A DNA stretch of 64,000 bases. Source: an uncultured Cohaesibacter sp. Lineage in GTDB: Bacteria; Pseudomonadota; Alphaproteobacteria; Rhizobiales; Cohaesibacteraceae. The translations under genes and the position numbers were made by a program. The stretch covers positions 124,001 through 188,000 of the forward strand of contig NZ_OY759862.1 in the NCBI RefSeq assembly GCF_963662805.1. The letters are read 5' to 3'. Positions 48,563-57,108 of the stretch are shown one piece after another. Position 1 is the first letter of the stretch. Each line of letters begins with the position of its first letter. Below the pieces are notes generated by a model. The model was not told the origin of the DNA. It saw only the letters and a program-made list of their open reading frames with translations, and searched no databases.

Positions 48563-49921
48563 ATGAGCACTTCTTCACGCCAATCCTTTCTTATAAACAG
48601 ACGCACCTTTATTTTGGGCCTGACGACGGCTGGAGCGTTGGCAACACTGTCGGCTCCTTCCTTCGCCAATGCCATCTCGGTTGAAAGCGCCGAAGCGATT
48701 ACGAAGGTGTATGGTGACGGGATCCGCTTTGTCGCGGTTGCTGTAACCTATTCCGCATCTATTCCGGCGTCGGCACTATCCGCCGAACAGTTTAGCGTTT
48801 CTGGGCGGACAGTAACCGAAGTCTATCCATCAGTTTCAACCGATCCGGCCGATCGATCAGAGGCTGGACGTGTGGTAATTGTTGCCCTGTCAGTTGATGA
48901 CGCGGACGCTAGCCTTGCGGTCAAGGCACCGCGGGAGGAGCAAAAGCCGGACGAGCCACAGGGCAAGGGGCCCGGTGGACCGGGTAAGGCGGGAGAGGCA
49001 AGCATCTCCGACACGATCTGGGCTGAACCGCAAGCGCTTCTCTCGCAAGGAGAAACCCAGTTGAACGGCAAGGGCATTATTGCGGCGACCTCGGTGCAGA
49101 CCTCTTCTGTTATCAATCTGATTGTCGATGACTTCCAGCAATTGGAATGGCACGATCCTGAGACAGGAGATGTGCTCGCCTATAATCTTTATGTTCCCAA
49201 GGCGTATGACCCGTCCAAGTCCTATCCGCTGGTCAACTTCATGCATGATGCAGGGGCAACGAGCAACGACGTGTTTGCCACGCTGAAGCAAGGCCTTGGT
49301 GCAATTGTCTGGGCCAGTCCCGAGGATCAGGAAGAACGCCCCTGTTTTGTGTTAGCGCCTCAGTATGCGGAAATCATTGCCGATGATGAGTCCAAGACCT
49401 CCAGCATGCTGGACACGACCATCAACTTGATCAAGGCGCTGACAAAGCAATATTCGATCGATAGTTCTCGTCTCTATACCACCGGCCAATCTGGAGGTGG
49501 CATGATGTCGATCGCGATGAACATCAAATATCCGGATTTCTTTGCCGCCTCTTTCCTGGTTGCCTGCCAGTGGGATGCCTCTTTGGTTGCGCCAATGGCG
49601 GGTAACCGGCTTTTCATTCTCGTCAGTCAGGACGACAGCAAAGCTTTCCCCGGTCAGAACGCTATTACGGAAGCCTTGGAAACCGAGGGAGCGCCTATTG
49701 CAAGAGCGGAATGGGATGGTCAGTGGACTGCCGAGCAATTCCGCTTCGCCTTTGATGCTCTGGATGCGCAGGGAGCCCGCATCAACTATGTCACATTTGC
49801 TAAGGGCTCAGTGTTCAATGAGGGCGAAAGCACGGAAGGGGCAAGTGGTCACCGCAACACTTGGCGTGTCGCCTATTCGATTGAACCGATTCGTGCGTGG
49901 CTTTTCCGCGACGCTTCTTGA
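48563..49921 (+). CDS. Tat-exported alpha/beta-hydrolase (PHB depolymerase/feruloyl-esterase type)
   Basis: A 452-residue secreted hydrolase. A twin-arginine signal (INRRTFILGLTTAGALATLS, cleaved near SFA-NA) is followed by a beta-rich N-domain (about residues 35-160) with a Gly/Pro/Lys linker. The catalytic alpha/beta-hydrolase follows: nucleophile Ser in TTGQSGGGMMS, Asp in LVSQDDSKAFPG and His in GASGHRNTW. It probably cleaves ester bonds in a polymer; the substrate is unknown. The start at 48563 has an AGGA purine run 9 nt upstream; the ORF opens at 48527. Confidence 0.8.
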   Translation: MSTSSRQSFLINRRTFILGLTTAGALATLSAPSFANAISVESAEAITKVYGDGIRFVAVAVTYSASIPASALSAEQFSVSGRTVTEVYPSVSTDPADRSEAGRVVIVALSVDDADASLAVKAPREEQKPDEPQGKGPGGPGKAGEASISDTIWAEPQALLSQGETQLNGKGIIAATSVQTSSVINLIVDDFQQLEWHDPETGDVLAYNLYVPKAYDPSKSYPLVNFMHDAGATSNDVFATLKQGLGAIVWASPEDQEERPCFVLAPQYAEIIADDESKTSSMLDTTINLIKALTKQYSIDSSRLYTTGQSGGGMMSIAMNIKYPDFFAASFLVACQWDASLVAPMAGNRLFILVSQDDSKAFPGQNAITEALETEGAPIARAEWDGQWTAEQFRFAFDALDAQGARINYVTFAKGSVFNEGESTEGASGHRNTWRVAYSIEPIRAWLFRDAS

Positions 49922-49971
49922 GACGATTGACTATTCATGCCGACATAAACAGACACAGCAAGAGTTCCACA

Positions 49972-50733
49972 ATGATCCGCAGACTTTTCCTTTCCATCTG
50001 CCTTCTGTTTTCGCTTTTGAGCGTGGCAGAAGCGCAGCTCATGGCTCCGGTTGGTTCAATCATGGCTGAAGCCAAAGCCGCGACTGATGCAAAAGATCTG
50101 GCAAGGGCTGTCGAGCTGTATAAAACGGCTTATGTCAATGAAGAGCCCCATGCCGCAGAGCAGTTGGCTCGCATTTATCTCGAAGGAGAAGATGGAGTAG
50201 CCGCTGACTTTACGGCAGCCCGCCTCTGGGCACAAAAGTCTGCAAATGCGGGCGAAGCACGAGGATTATTGTATCTGGGCAAGATCTGGATGGAAGGCCT
50301 CGGCGTCAGCAAAGATCTAGATAAGGCACTTGGTTATTTTCAACAGGCGGACATGGTTGGAGATATGAAATCCGCTCGTTATATTGGCCTGATTGCTCTT
50401 GAAAGGCATGAAAATGCCAAAGCTGTACATTGGTTTGAAAAGGGGGCTAACGCTGGTGACATCACCAGCCAGTATTATCTGGGGCGGGCCTATCAGACCG
50501 GAGATGGCATCGCTCAGGACTTCACGACCGCATTGAAGTGGTACACAACTGCAGCAACGCGTGGAGATTTGATCGCATCAGATGGAATGGTCGGACTGGC
50601 TTCTCTTTACGAGCAGGGGCAAGGCGTGCCAACGGATCTGGAAAAAGCCAAAGCCTTCTTAACGAAGGCTGCAGTCCTTGGTAACGCCAAGGCGCAAGAA
50701 GAGCTTAATCGGATTTCCAAGGTCCAAAGCTGA
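49972..50733 (+). CDS. Exported Sel1-repeat protein
   Basis: A 253-residue protein. The signal peptide IRRLFLSICLLFSLLSVAEA precedes about five Sel1-like repeats of 36 residues, e.g. GEARGLLYLGKIWMEGLGVSKD, DITSQYYLGRAYQTGDGIAQD and ASLYEQGQGVPTDLEKAK. Such solenoids are protein-interaction scaffolds, here in the periplasm. It follows the esterase by 50 bp and is likely co-transcribed. Confidence 0.85.
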   Translation: MIRRLFLSICLLFSLLSVAEAQLMAPVGSIMAEAKAATDAKDLARAVELYKTAYVNEEPHAAEQLARIYLEGEDGVAADFTAARLWAQKSANAGEARGLLYLGKIWMEGLGVSKDLDKALGYFQQADMVGDMKSARYIGLIALERHENAKAVHWFEKGANAGDITSQYYLGRAYQTGDGIAQDFTTALKWYTTAATRGDLIASDGMVGLASLYEQGQGVPTDLEKAKAFLTKAAVLGNAKAQEELNRISKVQS

Positions 50734-50795
50734 GCTCCTCTTCAAGGCGCTAGTCTGGTTGATACGTTCTGGATAGTGGGTCTAGTTGGTGTGAC

Positions 50796-50870
50796 TGTCT
50801 TCGAATGATTTGGGACTGATGTCGGTGGTTATGATTGAAGGTTTCAGCTCGTCGGTTTTTGCGCTCATTC
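50796..50870. mobile_element. Remnant of a second IS3-family copy (left-end segment)
   Basis: About 75 bp align, at roughly three-quarters identity, with the left end of the decayed IS3 element (46925-46993). The shared pattern is TCGAATG-TTTGGGA-TGATG-CGG-GGTT...TTCAGCTC. No ORF remains. With the element at 46841-48243 it brackets the esterase-Sel1 pair. Confidence 0.55.
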
Positions 50871-50912
50871 TCGAATGAGCGCTCCAAGATCTTGAGAATT
50901 ATCTATGTTGGC

Positions 50913-50940
50913 ACCTTTCATCCCATTTGGGATGAAAGGT
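50913..50940. repeat. Perfect 28-bp palindrome
   Basis: Arms ACCTTTCATCCCA and TGGGATGAAAGGT with a TT centre, in a non-coding stretch downstream of the transketolase gene. There is no following T-run. It could be a protein-binding site or an RNA hairpin. Confidence 0.6.
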
Positions 50941-51123
50941 ACCATCGGAGTGATGATCTGGCGAGAAGCACCCCGAGCGGGATGGTCGGCTTCTTCGGTT
51001 TGACAGTCCAACGGGTGGCTGTGGCTGGAATGGAAAATCTTAGCCACGACAGCCGCGAGAATTTTCCCACATGCTGTCATGGCTTGAATGTGCTCTCAAG
51101 CAACGTACCACTAATAGGTCACG

Positions 51124-53124
51124 TCAGAGCCTTTGCTCGACCTCACCAGCCACCGCTTCTGCCGTGATACCAAAATGGCGGAAAAGATCGGGGTAATCCC
51201 CCGAAGCGCCAAAGCTCTTCATACCGACAAAGCCGCCCTTCTCGCCGATATAGCGATCCCAGCCGAGCCGCACCGCCGCTTCCACCGCGACCCTTACGGT
51301 ATCGCGCCCGATGATCTCTTCGCGATAGGCCTCGTCCTGTGCCTCGAACAGCTCCCAGCTCGGCATGGAGACAACCGCCGTCGGCACGCCCTTGGCCTGC
51401 AACAGAGCGCGGGCACCCATGGCCACCGCCACTTCCGAGCCTGTGGCAAAGAGAGTGGCGCGCCGCACGCCACCCTCCGCATCAGCGAGGATATAAGCGC
51501 CTCTGGCGCTTCGGTTCTCCTCGGATGCATCCGTGCGCAGCAGGCTCAGCGGCTGGCGAGAACAGATGATCGAGGTCGGCCCGTTGCGATGCTCAAGCGC
51601 CAACTGCCATGCCTCGGCCATTTCCACCGCATCCGCCGGGCGGATGGTCCACATGTTGGGATAGGCCCTAAGGGATGCCAGTGCCTCGACCGGCTGATGG
51701 GTCGGGCCGTTCTTGCCGATGCCGATGGAATCATGACTGAAGATGAAGATGCTCGGAATTTCCATCATCGCGGCCATGCGCAGGGTGTGGCGCATATAGT
51801 CCGAGAAAACAAAGAAGGTTGTCCCGGAGGCCACCAGCCCACCATGTACTGTCATTCCGTTCATGATGGCGCCCATGGCATGCTCGCGCACGCCATAATG
51901 GATGTAGCGCCCGCCGCGATCCTCATGCGTAAACGGAGCCAGTTGCCGCTTGTGTTGGGTGGCAGCTTCCAGATCCGGTGCACCGCAAATCAGCTCGGGG
52001 ATCGTATCAGCGAGAGCCGACAACATTTCGCCCGAGGCACGGATGCCAGCCTTGTCTTCGGCTTTGGCGGTGAAGCTCTTTTTCATCTCAAGGATGGTCT
52101 GCTGCCAGCCTTCGGGCAGCTTGCCTGCCATCAGGCGATCAAATTCGGCGCGATCCTCGGTGGACAGAGCTTCATAGCGTTCCTGCCAAGCCAAGCGAGA
52201 CTTTGCCCCACTTTCCCCGGCGAGATGCCATGACGCATAAAGCTCATCGGGGATCTCGAAAGGCGCATGTGTCCAGCCGAGATTCTCGCGGGCAGCATCG
52301 GTGTCATCCTTGGTGATCTTGCCGCCGTGGGCGACACGGTCATTCTGGATGCGGGGAATGCCAAAGCCGATCAGGGTGCGGCAGGCAATCATCGAGGGAC
52401 GATCATCCTCTTTGGCCTTCGCGATGGCGGCAGCCACAGCTTCCGGATCATGACCATCGACCTCTTGCACATGCCAGCCATTGTTCTTGAAGCGGACGAC
52501 CTGATCCTCGGACACGGCCTGCGTGGTCACGCCGTCATCGGTCATCCGATTGTCGTCCCAAAGAAAGGTTAGCTTGCCAAGCTTGAGATGGCCCGCAAGA
52601 GCAATGACTTCCGCTGCGATGCCTTCCATCAGGCAGCCATCGCCGACATAGGCGTAGGTACGGTGATCAACAAGGTCATCGCCAAAACGGTGATTGAGCA
52701 TGCGTTCAGCAATGGCCATCCCGACCGCATTGCCTATCCCCTGCCCCAGCGGGCCGGTGGTGGTTTCGATCCCGGCCTTGGTGTCAAACTCCGGATGCCC
52801 CGGCGTGTTGGAGCCGAGAACACGGAAATTGCGCACCTGATCGATCCCCAGCTCTTCATATCCCGACAGATGCAGGAGAGAATAGATCAGCATAGACCCG
52901 TGCCCGGCCGAATGCACGAAACGGTCGCGATCCGGCCAGGTGGGCGTCTTGGGATCAAACTTCAGATGCCGGGTGAACAGCGCCGTGGCGATGTCGGCTC
53001 CCCCGAGCGGGGTGCCCGGATGGCCATCGTCGGCCCGCACAATGGCGTCCATGGACAGGAAGCGAACCGCATTGGCCATGGCTTTCATATCGATCGATTT
53101 GGTGGCAGTCGTCTGTATGTTCAT
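51124..53124 (-). CDS. tkt: Transketolase (full length)
   Basis: A 666-residue transketolase. TPP/metal motif GDG...DN: AYVGDGCLMEGIAAE to FLWDDNRMTDDG. Others are DDGHPGTPLGGADI, GSNTPGHPEFDTKAG and the pyrimidine-domain GVREHAMGAIMNGM. It moves two-carbon units between ketoses and aldoses in the pentose-phosphate pathway. The start at 53124 has GAGGAACC-type Shine-Dalgarno at 6 nt. It is 22 bp after the D-hydroxyacid dehydrogenase, in the same minus-strand operon. Confidence 0.92.
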   Translation of the reverse strand: MNIQTTATKSIDMKAMANAVRFLSMDAIVRADDGHPGTPLGGADIATALFTRHLKFDPKTPTWPDRDRFVHSAGHGSMLIYSLLHLSGYEELGIDQVRNFRVLGSNTPGHPEFDTKAGIETTTGPLGQGIGNAVGMAIAERMLNHRFGDDLVDHRTYAYVGDGCLMEGIAAEVIALAGHLKLGKLTFLWDDNRMTDDGVTTQAVSEDQVVRFKNNGWHVQEVDGHDPEAVAAAIAKAKEDDRPSMIACRTLIGFGIPRIQNDRVAHGGKITKDDTDAARENLGWTHAPFEIPDELYASWHLAGESGAKSRLAWQERYEALSTEDRAEFDRLMAGKLPEGWQQTILEMKKSFTAKAEDKAGIRASGEMLSALADTIPELICGAPDLEAATQHKRQLAPFTHEDRGGRYIHYGVREHAMGAIMNGMTVHGGLVASGTTFFVFSDYMRHTLRMAAMMEIPSIFIFSHDSIGIGKNGPTHQPVEALASLRAYPNMWTIRPADAVEMAEAWQLALEHRNGPTSIICSRQPLSLLRTDASEENRSARGAYILADAEGGVRRATLFATGSEVAVAMGARALLQAKGVPTAVVSMPSWELFEAQDEAYREEIIGRDTVRVAVEAAVRLGWDRYIGEKGGFVGMKSFGASGDYPDLFRHFGITAEAVAGEVEQRL

Positions 53125-53146
53125 CTTAAGGTTCCTCGAAAGGGCG

Positions 53147-54103
53147 TCAGGCCACGATGTTGCTCGGAGCATCGCGCATGAAATTCTCGATATTGTCGAT
53201 CATCTGGTCGACAAGCGTCTGTTGGGCCTCGTCGCTGGCCCATGCAATGTGCGGTGTCAGGATGAAGTTGGGTTGATCCAATAGCTTCATCAAAGGCGAG
53301 TCCGGAGCGGGCGGTTCGCCATCGGTGACGTCAAACCCGGCCCCGGCAATCAGGCCCTCGCGCAGAGCCGTTGCCAGATCCTCCTCGACCACCAGACGAC
53401 CGCGCGCAGTGTTGACGATGATCGGGTGGCGCGACATCTGGCGGAATTCTGCCATACCAATCATCCACTCGGTCGACGGCATCAGCGGGCAGTGGATGGA
53501 GATCACGTCGGCCTGCGCCAGCGCCTCGTCCCACGGGGTGTAGAGCGGTCCGAGACCGGTCGATCCCTTGTGCGCGGCGAACATGATGTTCATGCCGAAG
53601 GCCCGTCCGATGGCCGCAACGCTCTGGCCAATCGAGCCCTCTCCCATGATGACGAGGTTGCTGCCTGCCAGATCCCGGATCGGATGATTGAAGAAGCAGA
53701 ACTGGTCCGCCTTGTTCCACTCGCCGCGCTTCACATCCTCCCGATAGGCCAGAATGCTCCGGCGCAGGGCAAGGATCAGCGAAAAGGCATGCTCGGGGAC
53801 CGTGTTGATGGCATAGCCGCGGATGTTGCACACCGCGATCCCGAGATCGCGACAGGCCGCAATATCGACGCAGTCATACCCCGTTGCGGCGATTGCGATG
53901 AGACGCAAATTCGGCAAAGCTTCGAGGGTCTCGCGGCGCAGTGGCACTTTATTGTTGATCGCGATGGTGGCATCTTTCAGCCGCTCCGCCGCCAATTCAG
54001 CGGGCGTGCGATCATATTCGATCCACTCATGATCGAATTTGGGGCGCCGGACATGGATATGCGGCGCGACCGTGTCCCGATCAAGAAAGACAATTTTTTG
54101 CAT
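53147..54103 (-). CDS. D-isomer 2-hydroxyacid dehydrogenase (glycerate/hydroxypyruvate type)
   Basis: A 318-residue NAD-dependent enzyme. NAD-binding IMGEGSIGQSVAAIGRAFGM, active-site Arg in VNTARGRLVVEEDL, Glu in GFDVTDGEPPA and His in FILTPHIAWASDE. The N-terminal catalytic part has IAATGYDCVDIAACRDLGIAVCN. Likely hydroxypyruvate or a related 2-keto acid is reduced. ATG 54103 has GGAGGAGCCC in front. It is first in the operon and divergent from the split transketolase locus. Confidence 0.85.
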   Translation of the reverse strand: MQKIVFLDRDTVAPHIHVRRPKFDHEWIEYDRTPAELAAERLKDATIAINNKVPLRRETLEALPNLRLIAIAATGYDCVDIAACRDLGIAVCNIRGYAINTVPEHAFSLILALRRSILAYREDVKRGEWNKADQFCFFNHPIRDLAGSNLVIMGEGSIGQSVAAIGRAFGMNIMFAAHKGSTGLGPLYTPWDEALAQADVISIHCPLMPSTEWMIGMAEFRQMSRHPIIVNTARGRLVVEEDLATALREGLIAGAGFDVTDGEPPAPDSPLMKLLDQPNFILTPHIAWASDEAQQTLVDQMIDNIENFMRDAPSNIVA

Positions 54104-54340
54104 GGGCTCCTCCACTGTCCGGGCTCTTGCGTACCCGAACATCCTTGGCCGCAAGGGTGGGCCAAGAGAGCCGCCGCTTCAATGTCGAAAACTTAATTGC
54201 CTGTTTAGCTGTGCTTCACACTTTAAAATTGATGTTTGAAGTAAATCTACATTACTATGTAATTTTTCCTAACAGACACATTTTCGACCGGGTGTTACGG
54301 TTGCTTCCGAAAAGGCAATCTGATTGCCGGGAGGAACAAA
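54104..54340. other. Divergent control region of the sugar locus
   Basis: A gene-free gap between two divergent operons, AT-rich at 54200-54280. It holds TACAT-N4-ATGTA (54248-54261), a short dyad of LysR-type form, which may be the site of the convergent LysR regulator at 59909. This is only by proximity and form. Confidence 0.45.
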
Positions 54341-55196
54341 ATGGATTACCCAACACGGGGCGCCGACATGTTCAACATGTCGCTGGCGCAGCGTGCCTGG
54401 AACATCCGACGCAAGGCTCTGCTGATGGGCAGGGTTCAGGGGCAGGGCTATATCGGTCAGGCGCTTGGCATCGCGGATGTATTGGCAGCAGCCTATTTTC
54501 ACGCACTCGAGTTTCGGCCAGAGTATCCCGAATGGGAAGGGCGCGACCGTTTCCTGCTTTCCATCGGTCACTACGCCATCGCCTTCTATGCCGTGCTGAT
54601 GGAAGCCAATATCCTGCCCGAAGAGGAGCTGGAAACCTACGGCATGGACGATAGTCGCATGCCCATGTCCGGAATGGCCTCCTATACGCCCGGAATGGAA
54701 ATCACCGGCGGCTCGCTTGGTCAGGGCCTTGGCATCGGTGTCGGCATGGCACTCGGCCTCAAGCGCAAAAAGAGCTCGGCTCTCGTCTACAATCTGATGT
54801 CCGACGGTGAGCTCGGCGAAGGCTCAACATGGGAAGCGGCCATGTCCGCCGCCCCACCACAAGCTCGACAATCTCATCTGCCTCGTCGATTTCAACAACC
54901 AACAGGCCGACGGAAAATCATCGCAGATGCTCTGCGCCGATCCGCTGGAAGCCAAGTGGCAGGCCTTCGGCTGGCATTGCCAGCGGGTTGACGGCAACGA
55001 TCTTGACGCCGTGGTCGCCGCTTTCGACGCTGCCCGCGAGCATGATGGACCCGAGCCGCGCGCCATCATTTTCGACACGCGCATGTGCAAGGGCGTTCCC
55101 TTCCTCGAAGCGCGCGAATCCGCCCATTTCGTGCGGGTTGAAGAAGACGAATGGCAAAAGGCGCTCGATGTTCTGGAAGAGGGGAAACCGCAATGA
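54341..55196 (+). pseudogene. Transketolase N-terminal subunit gene, frameshifted
   Basis: The N-subunit of a split transketolase (about 284 residues expected). Frame 1 reads to TWEAAMSAA at about 54850, with TPP-site SDGELGEG. Then a run CCCC (54852-54855) has one base too many: removing one C restores HHKLDNLICLVDFNNQQADG through to GKPQ at 55196. So this is a +1 insertion, or a sequencing error in a homopolymer. Shine-Dalgarno GGGAGGAAC precedes ATG 54341. All other residues look intact. Confidence 0.8.
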
Positions 55197-56236
55197 CACT
55201 GGCTTCCATGGCTCGCAAATATGAACCGCGCCGCGTGCCCGTGAGCAGCGACGGCGAAAAGCTGACCACCTCGGCCATGATCGCCTCTCTTGAGGCGGAG
55301 GGCTACGACACGGTCGCTGCCCCCTTCGGCCACGCTCTTATCGATCAGGCAAAGAAAAATCCGCAGATCGTCGGCATGAGCGCCGACCTCAGCAAATACA
55401 CCGATCTGCATGTTTTCGCCGAGGCCATGCCGGACCGCTTCTACCAGATGGGCATGGCCGAGCAAAATCTGTTCATGGCCGCCGCTGGGCTTGCCCGCGA
55501 AGGCTTCATCCCCTTCGCCACGACCTATGCGGTGTTTGCCTCGCGCCGGGCCTATGACTTTATCGCCATGGCCATTGCCGAGGAGAATCTCCCCGTCAAG
55601 ATCGCCTGCGCCCTGCCGGGCCTGACCACAGGCTACGGCCCAAGCCATCAGGCAACCGAGGATCTGGCCATTTTCCGCGGCCTGCCCAACATGACCATCA
55701 TCGACCCTTGTGATGCCGATGACATCACCGGCATGGTCCCTGCCATGTTGGCCCACGAGGGCCCCGTCTATGCACGCCTGCTGCGCGGCAAGGTGGCCCG
55801 CGTGCTGAGCAAACACAAGCCGGACTACAAGTTCGAGCTGGGCAAGGCTCAGCTTATCCGAGACGGCAAAGACGTGTTTGTCATCGCCTCGGGGCTGATG
55901 ACCATGCGGGCGCTGGACGCCGCCGAGCTGCTCGCCAAAGAGGGCATCGATGTCGCCGTCCTGCACAGCCCGACGATCAAGCCGCTCGACTCAGAAACCA
56001 TTCTCGCCGAGGCGGGACGTGGCAACCGATTGGTGGTCACCGCAGAAAACCACACGGCCAATGGCGGCCTTGGCGAGGCGGTGGCAAGCACTCTGCTGCT
56101 AAACGGGGTCACGCCGACATTTCGCATGATCAGCCTGCCAGACGCATTTCTGGAAGCAGGTGCCCTGCCGACCCTGCACGACATGTATGGCATTTCTGTC
56201 AAGAAAGTTACCGAGCAGATCAAGAGCTGGTTGTAG
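55193..56236 (+). CDS. Transketolase C-terminal subunit (split type)
   Basis: A 347-residue pyrimidine-binding plus C-terminal domain. Marks: MIASLEAEGYDTVAAPFGHA, DRFYQMGMAEQNLFMAAAGLA (catalytic Glu), LTTGYGPSHQATEDLAIF and the C-domain ENHTANGGLGEAVAS. The ATG at 55193 overlaps the N-subunit stop (ATGA), indicating coupled subunits. Without an intact N-subunit this enzyme could not work unless the frameshift is bypassed. Confidence 0.88.
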   Translation: MTLASMARKYEPRRVPVSSDGEKLTTSAMIASLEAEGYDTVAAPFGHALIDQAKKNPQIVGMSADLSKYTDLHVFAEAMPDRFYQMGMAEQNLFMAAAGLAREGFIPFATTYAVFASRRAYDFIAMAIAEENLPVKIACALPGLTTGYGPSHQATEDLAIFRGLPNMTIIDPCDADDITGMVPAMLAHEGPVYARLLRGKVARVLSKHKPDYKFELGKAQLIRDGKDVFVIASGLMTMRALDAAELLAKEGIDVAVLHSPTIKPLDSETILAEAGRGNRLVVTAENHTANGGLGEAVASTLLLNGVTPTFRMISLPDAFLEAGALPTLHDMYGISVKKVTEQIKSWL

Positions 56237-56276
56237 ACCGCTCCATAGACTGCAAAATTAGTCAATAGAGAGGAAA

Positions 56277-57035
56277 ATGGACATGGGTCTGTTAGAGGGA
56301 AAATTCGCAATCGTCACGGGAGCGGCCTCGCCACGCGGACTGGGTAAGGCAACAGCCAGAATGTTTGCCGAGCAGGGGGCGATTGTCGCAATCACCGACC
56401 TTGACGAAGCCGCCGCCAAACAGGCCGCAGCGGATCTCGGGCCACAGCATATCGGCATGGCCTGCAACGTCACCGACAAGGACGCCTGCCTTCGAACCGT
56501 CAAGGCACTGGTCGATACATGGGGCCAGGTCGATATTCTCGTCAACAACGCGGGCATCACCCAACCGCTCAAGCTGATGGAAATCGAACCCAAGAACTAT
56601 GAGGATGTCACCGATGTGAGCCTCCGGGGCACGCTCTACATGAGTCAGGCCGTCATCCCCTACATGCGGTCTCGCAAGACCGGCTCCATCATCAACCTGT
56701 CATCGGTCTCTGCCCAGCGCGGCGGCGGCATCTTTGGTGGCCCGCACTATTCTGCCGCCAAGGCTGGCGTGCTCGGCTTGACCAAGGCCATGGCCCGCGA
56801 ACTGGCGCCGGACAATGTGCGCTCCAACGCCATCTGCCCCGGCTTCATCGCCACAGACATCACGGCTGGCAAACTGACCGATGAAATGCGCGCAACCGTT
56901 CTTGCAGGCATCCCGATGGGGCGGGCTGGCACCGCAGACGATGTCGCAGGCTGCGCCGTATTCCTTGCATCAGAGCTTTCGGCCTATTGCACCGGCACGG
57001 AAGTTGACGTGAACGGAGGTTCGCTCATTCACTAA
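56277..57035 (+). CDS. Short-chain dehydrogenase/reductase
   Basis: A 252-residue SDR. NAD(P) motif TGAASPRGLGKATA, NNAGI in ILVNNAGITQP, and catalytic Ser-Tyr-Lys in INLSSVSAQRGG and HYSAAKAGVLGL. ICPGFIATDI and the end CTGTEVDVNGGS are classical. An acidic residue after strand 2 (ITDLDEA) favours NAD. It likely oxidises the imported sugar or polyol before the transketolase step. Confidence 0.9.
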   Translation: MDMGLLEGKFAIVTGAASPRGLGKATARMFAEQGAIVAITDLDEAAAKQAAADLGPQHIGMACNVTDKDACLRTVKALVDTWGQVDILVNNAGITQPLKLMEIEPKNYEDVTDVSLRGTLYMSQAVIPYMRSRKTGSIINLSSVSAQRGGGIFGGPHYSAAKAGVLGLTKAMARELAPDNVRSNAICPGFIATDITAGKLTDEMRATVLAGIPMGRAGTADDVAGCAVFLASELSAYCTGTEVDVNGGSLIH

Positions 57036-57055
57036 CTCAAGGCAACACTGAGCAT

Positions 57056-57078
57056 ATCACCGGCCTCTGGCCGGTGAT
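57056..57078 (+). promoter_or_regulatory. Hairpin upstream of dctP, system 2
   Basis: A perfect 10-bp stem ATCACCGGCC / GGCCGGTGAT with a 3-nt loop between SDR and dctP, 31 bp before the dctP start. No T-run, so probably an RNA processing or stability element raising dctP expression. Confidence 0.55.
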
Positions 57079-57108
57079 CCAAATCTGCATCTTCAGAGGG
57101 AGGAAAAT

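Noticed and set aside
54824..55966. Minus-strand ORF of 380 codons over the split transketolase
   Set aside because: Antisense shadow; the plus strand shows transketolase motifs in two joined frames.
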